Of a stretch of DNA of 42,899 bases, positions 1-8,439 are shown in pieces; position 1 is the stretch's first letter, and each line of letters opens with the position of its first letter. The notes under the pieces are model-generated. The model was not told the DNA's origin. It was given only the letters and a program-made list of their open reading frames with translations, and ran no database searches. Position numbers and translations under genes: made by a program. Source of the DNA: Firmicutes bacterium UBA6132 (GTDB lineage Bacteria; Bacillota_A; Clostridia; Tissierellales; Sedimentibacteraceae); contig DIVM01000088.1 of NCBI GenBank assembly GCA_002435835.1, forward strand, positions 1 through 42,899. The letters run 5' to 3'.

Positions 1-49
1 AATAAAAAATAAAAAATAAAAATAATATAAAAAATAAGGAGATTTAAAA

Positions 50-1240
50 ATGAACTTCAACGAATTTATGGAAAAATTAAAAAGCTTAAACTACGAAAAT
101 TTATACCAAGAGGACTTCTTACTAACATGGGATAAATCTCAAGACGAATTAGAAGCTATATTCACAGTTGCTGATACATTAAGACATTTAAGAGAAAACA
201 ACATAAGCACAAAAATATTTGATTCAGGTTTAGGAATTTCTTTATTCAGAGATAACTCTACAAGAACAAGATTTTCTTTTACTTCAGCTTGCAACCTGTT
301 AGGTTTAGAAATCCAAGATTTAGATGAAGGAAAATCACAAATAGCTCACGGCGAAACTGTAAAAGAAACTTCAAACATGATTTCATTCATGGCTGATATT
401 ATTGGTATCCGTGATGACATGTATATAGGAAAAGGTCACACATACATGAAAAATGTTTCTGAATATGTACAAGAAGGATACAAAGACGGAGTTTTAGAAC
501 AAAGACCTACAATAGTTAACTTACAGTGTGATATTGACCACCCAACTCAATCTATGTCAGATGCTCTTCATTTAATAAATGAATTTGGCGGAATTGAAAA
601 CTTAAAAGGCAAAAAAATTGCTATGACTTGGGCTTACTCACCATCATACGGCAAACCATTATCAGTTCCTCAAGGAATAATCGGTTTAATGACAAGATTA
701 GGAATGGATGTTGTTTTAGCTCATCCTGAAGGATATGAAGTAATGCCTGAAGTTGAAGAAGTTGCAAGAAAAAATGCAGAAGCTTCTGGCGGATCATTCA
801 CAAAAACAAATTCTATGGAAGAAGCTTTCAAAGATGCTGATATAGTTTATCCAAAAAGCTGGGCTCCTTTTGCTGCTATGGAAAAAAGAACTAACCTTTA
901 TGGCGAAGGCGATTTAGATGGAATAAAAGCATTAGAAAAAGAATTATTAGCACAAAATGCTGGGCACAAAGATTGGGCTTGTACAGAAGAAATGATGAAA
1001 TTAACTAAAGAAGGAAAAGCATTATACTTACACTGCTTACCAGCTGACATAACTGGTGTAAGCTGTGAAACAGGTGAAGTTGATGCAACAGTATTTGACA
1101 GATACAGAATTCCTCTATACAAAGAAGCTAGCTACAAACCATATATAATAGCAGCTATGATGTTCTTACAAAAAGTTAAAAACCCAGAAGAAACTCTTCA
1201 AAAATTAATGGACCAAAACAAAGCAAGATTAATAAGATAA
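50..1240 (+). CDS. ygeW: YgeW-type knotted carbamoyltransferase
   Basis: A 396-residue protein of the aspartate/ornithine carbamoyltransferase fold. The carbamoyl-phosphate loop STRTR is at residues 70-74, HPTQ at 164-167, and a late HCLPAD motif lies near residue 329. The length, the FRDNSTRTR context and the gene neighbourhood fit YgeW, a transcarbamylase of the selenium-linked purine cluster, rather than OTCase or ATCase. Its likely role is phosphorolysis of a ureido group left after ring opening, giving carbamoyl phosphate for the carbamate kinase two genes downstream. The substrate is inferred, not visible. The start is supported by AAGGAG at 36-41, eight bases before the ATG. The next gene follows after 32 bp. 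The 49 bases upstream are AT-rich and hold only this ribosome site; the true operon start is outside the window. Confidence 0.9.
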   Translation: MNFNEFMEKLKSLNYENLYQEDFLLTWDKSQDELEAIFTVADTLRHLRENNISTKIFDSGLGISLFRDNSTRTRFSFTSACNLLGLEIQDLDEGKSQIAHGETVKETSNMISFMADIIGIRDDMYIGKGHTYMKNVSEYVQEGYKDGVLEQRPTIVNLQCDIDHPTQSMSDALHLINEFGGIENLKGKKIAMTWAYSPSYGKPLSVPQGIIGLMTRLGMDVVLAHPEGYEVMPEVEEVARKNAEASGGSFTKTNSMEEAFKDADIVYPKSWAPFAAMEKRTNLYGEGDLDGIKALEKELLAQNAGHKDWACTEEMMKLTKEGKALYLHCLPADITGVSCETGEVDATVFDRYRIPLYKEASYKPYIIAAMMFLQKVKNPEETLQKLMDQNKARLIR

Positions 1241-1272
1241 TTAGTAATTTATATAAACTGGAGGAAGATTAA

Positions 1273-2586
1273 ATGAGTTTAGATTTTAATAGAATTAAAG
1301 AAGCTGCACAAGGTTATGAAGCAAATATGACTAAATTCTTAAGAGATTTAGTTGCTATACCAGGTGAAAGCTGTGAAGAAAAAGGCGTTGTTGAACGTAT
1401 AGCTCGAGAAATGAAAGAAGTTGGATTTGACAAAGTTGAAATAGATAAACAAGGAAATGTTCTTGGATATATGGGAACAGGCGAAACTATAATAGGTTAT
1501 GATGCTCATATAGATACAGTTGGTATTGGAAATATAGCTAACTGGGAATTCGACCCATATGAGGGATTTGAATCTGAAACTGAAATTGGTGGACGTGGTA
1601 CTTCTGACCAATTAGGTGGAATAGTATCTTCTGTATACGGTGCAAAAATTATGAAAGACTTAGGTCTTTTATCTGATGACCAAACTATATTAGTAGTTGG
1701 AACGGTTCAAGAAGAAGATTGTGATGGATTATGCTGGCAATATATAATCAATGAAGATAAAATAAGACCTGAATTTGTAGTATCTACAGAACCAACAGAC
1801 AGTGGTATCTACAGAGGACAAAGAGGCCGTATGGAAATCCGTGTTGATGTTCAAGGAGTTTCATGCCACGGTTCAGCTCCAGAAAGAGGAGACAATGCTA
1901 TATACAAAATGGCTGAAATTCTTACAAATGTTCGTGATCTTAACGAAAATGATGCTGCTGATGATAAAGAAATCAAAGGCTTAGTAAAAATGTTGGATGA
2001 GAAATTTAATCCACAACACAAAGAAGCTAATTTCTTAGGTCGTGGTACTGTAACTACTTCTCAAATATTTTTTACTTCACCAAGCCGTTGTGCAGTAGCT
2101 GACTCATGCTCAATTTCATTAGACCGTCGTATGACAGCTGGTGAAACTTGGGAAAGCTGTTTGGATGAAATTCGTGCGTTACCAGCGGTGAAAAAATACA
2201 ATGCGACTGTAAGCATGTATGATTATGACAGACCAAGCTATACAGGATTAGTATATCCAATTGAATGCTATTTCCCAACATGGGTTATTCCAGAAGATCA
2301 TGCTGTAACTAAAGCAATGGAGGAAGCATATACAAATCTTTATGGAAATTCAAGAAGTGGATCAGTACAAACTAATGAAATGAGAAAAGCTCGCCCTCTT
2401 ACAGATAAATGGACTTTCTCAACAAATGGTGTTTCTATAATGGGACGTAATGGAATTCCTGTAATAGGATTTGGACCTGGAGCTGAAGCTCAAGCTCATG
2501 CACCAAATGAAAAAACTTGGAAAGAAGATTTAGTTAAATGTGCTGCTGTATATGCTGCACTTCCAACAATATATAAAAACAAGTAA
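1273..2586 (+). CDS. ygeY: YgeY family M20 hydrolase (selenium metabolism-linked)
   Basis: A 437-residue zinc peptidase/deacylase of family M20. Visible metal and catalytic motifs are HID at residues 79-81, [10 protein letters not shown] with D112, the EE pair at 147-148, an [11 protein letters not shown] segment, and a C-terminal HAPNE motif. The family is known from the purine/selenium gene clusters and is related to ArgE and dipeptidases. In this context it most likely hydrolyses an amide or ureido bond of a linear purine breakdown product, upstream of diaminopropionate. That substrate comes from the literature on these clusters, not from the sequence. GGAGG lies just before the ATG, 32 bp after ygeW, so the two genes are one transcription unit. 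The downstream gap carries a strong GC-rich hairpin. Confidence 0.9.
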   Translation: MSLDFNRIKEAAQGYEANMTKFLRDLVAIPGESCEEKGVVERIAREMKEVGFDKVEIDKQGNVLGYMGTGETIIGYDAHIDTVGIGNIANWEFDPYEGFESETEIGGRGTSDQLGGIVSSVYGAKIMKDLGLLSDDQTILVVGTVQEEDCDGLCWQYIINEDKIRPEFVVSTEPTDSGIYRGQRGRMEIRVDVQGVSCHGSAPERGDNAIYKMAEILTNVRDLNENDAADDKEIKGLVKMLDEKFNPQHKEANFLGRGTVTTSQIFFTSPSRCAVADSCSISLDRRMTAGETWESCLDEIRALPAVKKYNATVSMYDYDRPSYTGLVYPIECYFPTWVIPEDHAVTKAMEEAYTNLYGNSRSGSVQTNEMRKARPLTDKWTFSTNGVSIMGRNGIPVIGFGPGAEAQAHAPNEKTWKEDLVKCAAVYAALPTIYKNK

Positions 2587-2623
2587 TAGTGTCCTCAAAT
2601 CTTCGATTTGGTGATGGTCACTT

Positions 2624-2654
2624 AAATTAGGGACGGTTAACCCGTCCCAAATTT
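2624..2654. repeat. REP-like GC-rich hairpin between ygeY and ygfK
   Basis: A GC-rich inverted repeat in otherwise AT-rich DNA. GGGACGG (2630-2636) pairs with CCGTCCC (2642-2648) around the loop TTAAC. After one A-A mismatch the stem is extended by AAATT/AATTT to 12 pairs. A smaller hairpin, CAAATC-ttc-GATTTG, lies just upstream at about 2596-2610. There is no U-tract, so it is not a typical terminator. The GGGAC...GTCCC core recurs at 37506-37531. It could be a dispersed REP-like element or a stabilising mRNA hairpin. Confidence 0.6.
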
Positions 2655-2678
2655 CTTAACAAAGGAAAGGCGATTAAC

Positions 2679-4379
2679 ATGAGCGAAACAATGAAAACAT
2701 TATCTTTTGAAAAAATCATTGAAATATGCCTTCAAGACTATTATACAAAAGGAAGAATTTTTGATATAGATCAAAAAGACTTCTATAAAGATGTAGATGA
2801 TAATTTCAAAATGGATTTTTGTAATGAAAAATTAAGATATCCATTAGGACCGGCTGCAGGACCTCATACACAATTAAGTCAAAATATATTAACAGCATAT
2901 CTAACAGGTTCAAGATTTTTTGAGCTTAAAACAGTTCAAATTATTGATGGTATAGAAATGCAAAAAATGATTGAAAGACCTTGCATTGATGCAAGAAATG
3001 AAGGATACAACGTTGAATGGTCAACTGAATTAACTGTAGAAGATGCAAGATGTGAATATACAAAAGCATCTGTTTTGTTGCAAGTAATGGCAATTGAATT
3101 AGGGTTGTCATTAGAAAAAGATTTTATGTTCAACATAAGTGTTGGATACAATCTTGAAGGAATACAATCAAAAAAAATATCAGATTTTATAGAAAATTTA
3201 AAAGATGCTAAAAATACAGAAATATTTAAAGAATGTATTGAAGTATTAAAAAGAGACATAAATAAATTTAGAAAATTCAAGCTTGAAGATATTAACAAAA
3301 TTTCTTCAAACATTACAAATACAGTAACATTATCTACTATGCACGGTGCTAAAGCTGAAGAAATATATGACATTGCAGCTCATTTGATTGTTAATAAAAA
3401 GATAAATACTTTTATAAAATGCAATCCAACTTTATTAGGCTATGAAAATGTAAGAGAAATACTTTATAATTTGGGATATAATGAAATAGTTTTAAGAAAA
3501 GAAGATTTTGAACATGATTTAAAATTTGAAAAAGCTAAAGAAATTATAACTCAATTAATTAAATTAGGTAAAGAAAATGGTGTTACAGTAGGTATAAAAC
3601 TTACTAATACATTACCTGTATATAATTCAAAGAATGTTTTACCTGGTGAAAGCATGTATATGTCAGGAAAGCCACTTTATCCTATAGCAATAGGGGTAGC
3701 AGCTAAATTTGCAGAAGCCTTCAATGGAGATATTCATATATCATTTTCAGGTGGTATAGATAAAAATAATTATTTAAGTGTTCTTAAAACTGGTATAGCA
3801 CCTATTACTATATCAACACTTTTCTTAAAGCCAAGAGGATATTTAAATACAATAGGTATTCTTAAAGAACTTAAAAAAGAAAATTTCACTTTTGATAAAC
3901 TAAGTGTAGAAGATTTAAATCAATTAGCTTTAAAAGCTAAAACAGATGTAAATTATAAAAATAAAGAAGTAAGAAAATTACAAGAAGATACTCTTCCAAC
4001 ATTTGATTGCTTTGAAAAAAATTGTGGATTATGCGTAGATGTGTGTCCAAACAGAGCAAATATTAGAGTATATGATGATAATTTTAAATCTGCTTACCAA
4101 ATATTGCACATGGAAGATAGATGTAATGAGTGTGGAAATTGTCATACATTCTGTACAAGAGGTGGTTTTCCATACTTTAAAAAAGTTACTATATATCCTG
4201 ATATAAATGAATTTAATAGTTCAGAAAATGCTGGTGTTGTAAAAATCGAAGAAAACAAATATCTTTTAAGAGATTTATCAAGCAAAGAATATGAATTTGA
4301 TGCAAATAAAGATAAGAGTCAAAATGAATTTGAAATTTTTGTAGAAACAGTTATAAAAGACTATCCTTATTTATTTTAA
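2679..4379 (+). CDS. ygfK: YgfK-like protein, short form without the FAD/NAD(P)H module
   Basis: A 566-residue protein matching YgfK ('putative selenate reductase subunit') at both ends. Residues 1 to about 430 are a dihydropyrimidine-dehydrogenase-like TIM barrel with the family strings GPAAGPHTQL, WSTELTVE, NPTLLGYENVREIL, LPGESMYMSG and ISFSGGID. The C-terminus is a two-cluster ferredoxin domain: C444, C449, C452, C456 then C482, C485, C488, C492. Full-length YgfK is about 1000 residues, with an extra cysteine cluster and a GltD-like FAD/NAD(P)H domain between these parts. Here the barrel leads through LPTFDC straight into the ferredoxin. The reading frame is intact, so this is a real domain-deleted form. 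It probably works in reductive purine metabolism with XdhD, taking electrons from a separate donor. The start is supported by AAAGGAAAGG upstream. Confidence 0.88.
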   Translation: MSETMKTLSFEKIIEICLQDYYTKGRIFDIDQKDFYKDVDDNFKMDFCNEKLRYPLGPAAGPHTQLSQNILTAYLTGSRFFELKTVQIIDGIEMQKMIERPCIDARNEGYNVEWSTELTVEDARCEYTKASVLLQVMAIELGLSLEKDFMFNISVGYNLEGIQSKKISDFIENLKDAKNTEIFKECIEVLKRDINKFRKFKLEDINKISSNITNTVTLSTMHGAKAEEIYDIAAHLIVNKKINTFIKCNPTLLGYENVREILYNLGYNEIVLRKEDFEHDLKFEKAKEIITQLIKLGKENGVTVGIKLTNTLPVYNSKNVLPGESMYMSGKPLYPIAIGVAAKFAEAFNGDIHISFSGGIDKNNYLSVLKTGIAPITISTLFLKPRGYLNTIGILKELKKENFTFDKLSVEDLNQLALKAKTDVNYKNKEVRKLQEDTLPTFDCFEKNCGLCVDVCPNRANIRVYDDNFKSAYQILHMEDRCNECGNCHTFCTRGGFPYFKKVTIYPDINEFNSSENAGVVKIEENKYLLRDLSSKEYEFDANKDKSQNEFEIFVETVIKDYPYLF

Positions 4380-4446
4380 AATTAAATAAAAACTACAATC
4401 ATAGGAGGCAGTGTGGTATAAATCAATACCATGCTATAAAATAATT

Positions 4447-5382
4447 ATGAAAAAGAAAATAGTTATAGCATTAGGTGGAAATGCATTAGGCAGCACATTA
4501 GCAGAACAAATGGATGCTGTTAGATATACTGCTAAAGCAATTGCAGATTTAGTAGAAGCTAATTACGAAGTTGTTATTGCTCATGGAAATGGACCACAGG
4601 TAGGAATGATAAACAATGCATTTACTGAATACGGTAAAGTAGATTCAAAATTCCCATTCATGCCCTTATCTATGTGTGTTGCTATGAGCCAGGCTTATAT
4701 AGGTTATGATTTACAAAACGCATTACGAGAAGAACTTTTAAATAGAGGAATAAATAAATCTGTAACATCAATTATAACTCAAGTTGTTGTTGATGAAAAT
4801 GATCCAGCATTTGATAGACCGACAAAGCCAATAGGACCTTTCATGACTTTAGAAGAAGCAGAAGCTGGTCGTGCAAGAGGAATGATTATTATAGAAGATT
4901 CTGGCCGTGGATATAGAAGAGTAGTAGCATCTCCAAAACCACAGGATATAGTTGAAATCGATACAATAAAAGCACTTCTTGAAGTTGGTGAAATAGTTAT
5001 AGCTTGTGGTGGTGGTGGCATACCTGTTATTAGAGAAGGAAATCATCTAAAAGGTGTTGGAGCAGTTATAGATAAAGATTTTGCAAGTAGTTTATTAGCA
5101 GAAAAAATAGATGCTGACAGCTTTGTTGTTTTAACAGCAGTTGAAAAAGTAGCGATAAAATTCGGTACTCCTGAACAAGAGTGGTTATCAGAATTAACTA
5201 CAGAAACAGCAGAAAAATATATAGCTGATAAAGAATTTGCTGAAGGATCCATGCTTCCAAAAGTTCAAGCAGCCCTTAAATTTGCTAGTTCAAAAAAGGG
5301 AAGTAGTGCATTAATTACATCTTTAGAAAAAGCTGCTGATGGTTTAGCAGGAAAAACAGGAACAAGAATTAGTCTTAAATAA
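4447..5382 (+). CDS. arcC: Carbamate kinase
   Basis: Carbamate kinase (YqeA in the E. coli cluster), about 311 residues: carbamoyl phosphate + ADP gives ATP, CO2 and ammonia. Motifs are IALGGNALG at the N-terminus, IAHGNGPQVGM, FDRPTKPIGP, CGGGGIPV and AVIDKDFAS. It is the energy-conserving step: the upstream ygeW should make carbamoyl phosphate and this enzyme cashes it as ATP. The start is not settled. ATG at 4447 gives the normal family N-terminus MKKKIVIALGG but has no good ribosome site. The only strong AGGAGG (4403-4408) lies 38 bases upstream, next to a GTG at 4411 that would add 12 odd residues. A TGGTAT/ATACCA hairpin lies between them. I chose 4447 on family length. Confidence 0.9.
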   Translation: MKKKIVIALGGNALGSTLAEQMDAVRYTAKAIADLVEANYEVVIAHGNGPQVGMINNAFTEYGKVDSKFPFMPLSMCVAMSQAYIGYDLQNALREELLNRGINKSVTSIITQVVVDENDPAFDRPTKPIGPFMTLEEAEAGRARGMIIIEDSGRGYRRVVASPKPQDIVEIDTIKALLEVGEIVIACGGGGIPVIREGNHLKGVGAVIDKDFASSLLAEKIDADSFVVLTAVEKVAIKFGTPEQEWLSELTTETAEKYIADKEFAEGSMLPKVQAALKFASSKKGSSALITSLEKAADGLAGKTGTRISLK

Positions 5383-5397
5383 TGAGGAGTGAAAAAA

Positions 5398-6723
5398 ATG
5401 ATTATAGGCAATGGTATATTAATTACTAACAATTCATCTAATGATTTTTTAGAAAATGGTGCAGTACTCATTAAAGGGAATTTAATTAAAGCTTATGGAA
5501 ATTTTGAGCATTTAAAAAATTCCTATCCTGATGAGGACGTAATAGATGTAAAAGGAAAAGTAATAATGCCAGGTATGATATGTGCTCACAGTCATATATA
5601 CAGTGCTTATGCAAGAGGAATGTCTGTTTCAAAACCTACTACAGACTTTTTTACAGTGCTTGAAAATTTGTGGTGGAGTTTAGATAGAAAGTTAACTTTG
5701 ACAGATGTAAAACTTAATGCTTTCACAACTTATATAGAGTCAATTCAAAATGGTGTTACTACGTTAATAGATCACCATTCTGGTCCTAATTCAGTAACAG
5801 ACAGTTTATTTACTATTGCAGAAACTGCTAAACAATTAGGTATTAGAACATCTCTTTGCTATGAAGTTTCAGACAGGGATGGAAAAGATATTACGAAAAA
5901 AGCAATACAGGAAAATATTAACTTTATAAAAGAATGCCAGAAAAATGAGAAAGATGATATAATAAAAGGACTTTTTGGCTTACACGCATCTTTTACATTA
6001 TGCAATGAAACAATGTATAAAGTTAAAGAAGCTATGGAGGGCATATCAAATGGGTATCACGTTCATGTTGCAGAGGGTATTGAAGATGAATATGATTCAT
6101 TAAGAAAGTATGGCAAAAGAGTCGTTGAAAGACTTTTTGATTTTGGTATATTGGGTGAACAAACTATCGCAGTCCATGGAGTTCATGCAAATCAAAGTGA
6201 AATAGAAATATTAAAAGAAACTGACACAAGCGTTGTTCATAATCCAGCTTCAAACATGAATAATGCAGTCGGAGCACCTCCTGTTGTATCCATGTTAAAT
6301 CAAGGGTTAAGAGTTGGCTTAGGAACGGATGCATATACAAATGATATGTTTGAATCTATGAAAGTTGCTAATATTTTGCAAAACCATCAGTTGTGTACAC
6401 CGGGGGTTGGTTTTATGGCAACTAAAAAAATGCAATTTGAAAATAACCCTAAAATTCTTAAAAAGTATTATAATCATGATTTAGGTGTTATAGAAAAAAA
6501 CGCATATGCTGATATAATTACTTTGGATTATGATCCTTTAACTCCTATGAACAAAGATAATTGGTTTGGTCATGCACTTTTTGGATTTTCAGGAAGAATA
6601 GTAAATGATAATATTATAAACGGAAAGTTTATAATGAAAAATAAAGAAATATTAACAGTTAATGTTAAAGAAATCATGGCTCAATCAAGAGAAAGAACAA
6701 AAGAAATTTGGCCACTGATGTAA
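5398..6723 (+). CDS. ssnA: SsnA family amidohydrolase
   Basis: A 441-residue amidohydrolase of the SsnA / guanine-deaminase-like group. The metal ligands are visible: HSH at residues 64-66, HVHVAE at 221-226, H260 in AVHGVHANQ, and D311 in GLGTDAY. The family acts on cyclic or exocyclic C-N bonds; in purine clusters it is needed for uric acid breakdown, with a presumed ring hydrolysis or deamination role. ATG 5398 is chosen over an upstream in-frame GTG at 5389 because GAGGAG ends eight bases before the ATG and overlaps the GTG. It starts 15 bp after arcC. A strong terminator-like hairpin follows the stop, so this may close the first transcription unit. Confidence 0.88.
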   Translation: MIIGNGILITNNSSNDFLENGAVLIKGNLIKAYGNFEHLKNSYPDEDVIDVKGKVIMPGMICAHSHIYSAYARGMSVSKPTTDFFTVLENLWWSLDRKLTLTDVKLNAFTTYIESIQNGVTTLIDHHSGPNSVTDSLFTIAETAKQLGIRTSLCYEVSDRDGKDITKKAIQENINFIKECQKNEKDDIIKGLFGLHASFTLCNETMYKVKEAMEGISNGYHVHVAEGIEDEYDSLRKYGKRVVERLFDFGILGEQTIAVHGVHANQSEIEILKETDTSVVHNPASNMNNAVGAPPVVSMLNQGLRVGLGTDAYTNDMFESMKVANILQNHQLCTPGVGFMATKKMQFENNPKILKKYYNHDLGVIEKNAYADIITLDYDPLTPMNKDNWFGHALFGFSGRIVNDNIINGKFIMKNKEILTVNVKEIMAQSRERTKEIWPLM

Positions 6724-6737
6724 TAAAAAATAATGAT

Positions 6738-6785
6738 CTACAATCGAGAGTTTAAATTTAAAATCTTGATTGTAGTTTAATTGGT
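6738..6785 (+). terminator. Intrinsic terminator after ssnA
   Basis: A 12-bp stem, CTACAATCGAGA (6738-6749) with TCTTGATTGTAG (6764-6775), has one G-U pair and a 14-nt loop. It is followed by the U-rich stretch TTTAATTGGTTTT. It lies 14 bases after the ssnA stop, where a transcript end is expected. Confidence 0.75.
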
Positions 6786-6810
6786 TTTCAGAGGAATTAA
6801 TGATTAATAG

Positions 6811-6857
6811 TAAAATAGCACCAAAGTCTTCGCTTTTTAAAGCTTTGTGCTATTTTA
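6811..6857 (+). terminator. Second strong hairpin between ssnA and hydA
   Basis: TAAAATAGCAC-c-AAAG pairs with CTTTGTGCTATTTTA to give 15 base pairs with one bulged C and a 16-nt loop. The right arm itself ends in TATTTTA. The A-rich left arm makes it a possible bidirectional terminator, or a second stop after the one at 6738. Just upstream, at about 6797-6809, is ATTAATgATTAAT, a small symmetric motif that could be an operator; this is unproven. Confidence 0.55.
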
Positions 6858-6862
6858 GTTAG

Positions 6863-6984
6863 GAAATAGTAGGGTATGTTGATAGTTTAGCAGCTGGTAT
6901 CGTATCCTTTAATTCTATATATTATTCGGTGCAAGCTGTTGGTGAAACAACAGGTGGGGGTAGTCGAAATGCGAGGATGAAATT
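6863..6984 (+). other. hydA leader: possible gene remnant or structured RNA
   Basis: This stretch is richer in G than its surroundings and is not explained by a gene. One frame (6863-6997) stays open for 44 codons without a start codon and reads protein-like, including DSLAAGIVSFNS, SVQAVG and TGGGSRNARMK. The TGGGSRN piece resembles the ATP-site motif near the C-terminus of FGGY sugar kinases, so it may be a relic. As RNA it has a CTGTTG-gtgaaa-CAACAG hairpin (6936-6953) that competes with pairing of AGCAGCT (6889-6895) to AGCTGTT. It fits no riboswitch class I recognise. Neither reading is secure. Confidence 0.3.
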
Positions 6985-8355
6985 ATGGGTACTTTATTAA
7001 TAAATGGTACGATTAATAACAATCAAGAAAGTTTTATAGCTGACATTTTAATTGAAAATGGAGTAATAAAAGAAATAGGAAATGATTTATCTAATAGTAA
7101 TCATGAAATAATTGATGTAAAAGGTAAATTGATTTTGCCAGGTGGTGTGGATGTTCACACGCATATGGACTTAGACTTAGGTAAATATAATGTAGCAGAT
7201 GATTTTTATACAGGTACAGTAGCGGCTGCATTTGGAGGAACAACAACAATAGTTGACCATATAGCCTTCGGTCCAAAGGGATGTTCGCTTCAACACCAAA
7301 TTAACAAATATCATGAATTATCTGATAAAAAATCTGTTGTTGATTATAGTTTTCATGGAGTATTTCAATATGTTAGCGATGCAATATTAAATGAAATGAA
7401 GGATTTAGTTGAAGATGGCATAATGAGTTATAAAATATATATGACTTACGACAATAAACTTAATGATGAAGAAATCTTAAAAGTATTGATAAAAGCGAAA
7501 GAATTAAATGCAGTTATTACAGTTCATGCAGAAAATGATGGAGCAATTAAATATTTAAGTAAATATTATGCTGAGTCAGGCAAAACTGATCCTATTTATC
7601 ACGCTCTTTCAAGGCCTGATTCATCAGAAGCTGAAGCTATAAATAGAATGATTTACTTAAGCGAAATGGCAGCATATCCAAAACTTTATTTCGTTCATGT
7701 ATCTACTAAAAAAGGACTTGATGAAATTATTTCTGCAAGGAAAAGAGGAGTAAAAAATATTTATTGTGAAACATGTACGCAATATTTAACTTTGACAGAA
7801 GAAAATTATAAAAAAGAAAATAAGGGTGGTTTAAAATATATTATGGCTCCACCATTAAGAAAAGCAGAAGATGTGGAAGCTTTATGGAAGGCAATAGAAA
7901 ATAATGATGTGGATGTAGTTGCCACTGACCATTGTCCTTTCTTTTTAAAAGAAAAATTAAATGGAAAAAATGATTTTAGACTTACACCAGGTGGAACACC
8001 TGGTGTAGAAGAAAGAATCGAAATAATACTTACAGAAGGAATTAAAAGAGGAATTTCAATAAATAATCTTATAGATAAATTAGCTACTAAACCTGCTAAA
8101 ATTTTTGGTTTATATCCTAAAAAGGGTACAATACAAGTTGGAATGGATGCAGATTTAATTATTGTAAATAATAAAAAAGAAACTATTAAAATTGAAAACA
8201 GGCATAACGCAAATGATTATTCTGCTTATGAAGGATTTGAAATAAGTTATGTAGTTGAAACTACTATACAAAGAGGAAATGTTTTAGTTGATAATGAAAA
8301 ATTGCTTGCAAATAAAGGTGATGGAATTTTTCTTCGAAGAAATGCTAACACTTGA
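6985..8355 (+). CDS. hydA: Dihydropyrimidinase / hydantoinase family hydrolase
   Basis: A 456-residue cyclic amidohydrolase (HydA, called HyuA/YgeZ in E. coli). All active-site residues are visible: HTH at 58-60, the carbamylated lysine K150 in SYKIYMTYD, H181 in VHAEND, H238 in FVHVSTKKG, and D315 in ATDHCPF. It opens hydantoin- or dihydropyrimidine-like rings hydrolytically. Here the ring is probably an intermediate of reduced purine breakdown made by SsnA, XdhD and YgfK. The start at GGGTACTTT is supported by GAGGATG upstream and by the normal family N-terminus MGTLLINGTI. It lies behind two hairpins, so it may have its own promoter. It is 84 bp ahead of xdhD and probably co-transcribed with it. 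Confidence 0.9.
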   Translation: MGTLLINGTINNNQESFIADILIENGVIKEIGNDLSNSNHEIIDVKGKLILPGGVDVHTHMDLDLGKYNVADDFYTGTVAAAFGGTTTIVDHIAFGPKGCSLQHQINKYHELSDKKSVVDYSFHGVFQYVSDAILNEMKDLVEDGIMSYKIYMTYDNKLNDEEILKVLIKAKELNAVITVHAENDGAIKYLSKYYAESGKTDPIYHALSRPDSSEAEAINRMIYLSEMAAYPKLYFVHVSTKKGLDEIISARKRGVKNIYCETCTQYLTLTEENYKKENKGGLKYIMAPPLRKAEDVEALWKAIENNDVDVVATDHCPFFLKEKLNGKNDFRLTPGGTPGVEERIEIILTEGIKRGISINNLIDKLATKPAKIFGLYPKKGTIQVGMDADLIIVNNKKETIKIENRHNANDYSAYEGFEISYVVETTIQRGNVLVDNEKLLANKGDGIFLRRNANT

Positions 8356-8439
8356 TTAAAGTTAAATTTTTAAATACTATTATAAAATGATGAAAATCTG
8401 AAAATAGAAAAATTTCTTTTATGAAAGAGAGGATTTCAA

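Noticed and set aside
2936..3373. 145-codon open frame on the - strand inside ygfK
   Set aside because: It lies wholly within a strongly supported + strand gene and reads as a low-quality, Ser/Ile-rich shadow with no ribosome site. The same holds for the other - strand frames in the window.
8353..8373. Selenocysteine read-through at the TGA end of hydA
   Set aside because: The frame after TGA ends within five codons, with no SECIS-like hairpin. Selenium in this cluster is expected as a labile cofactor, not as encoded selenocysteine.
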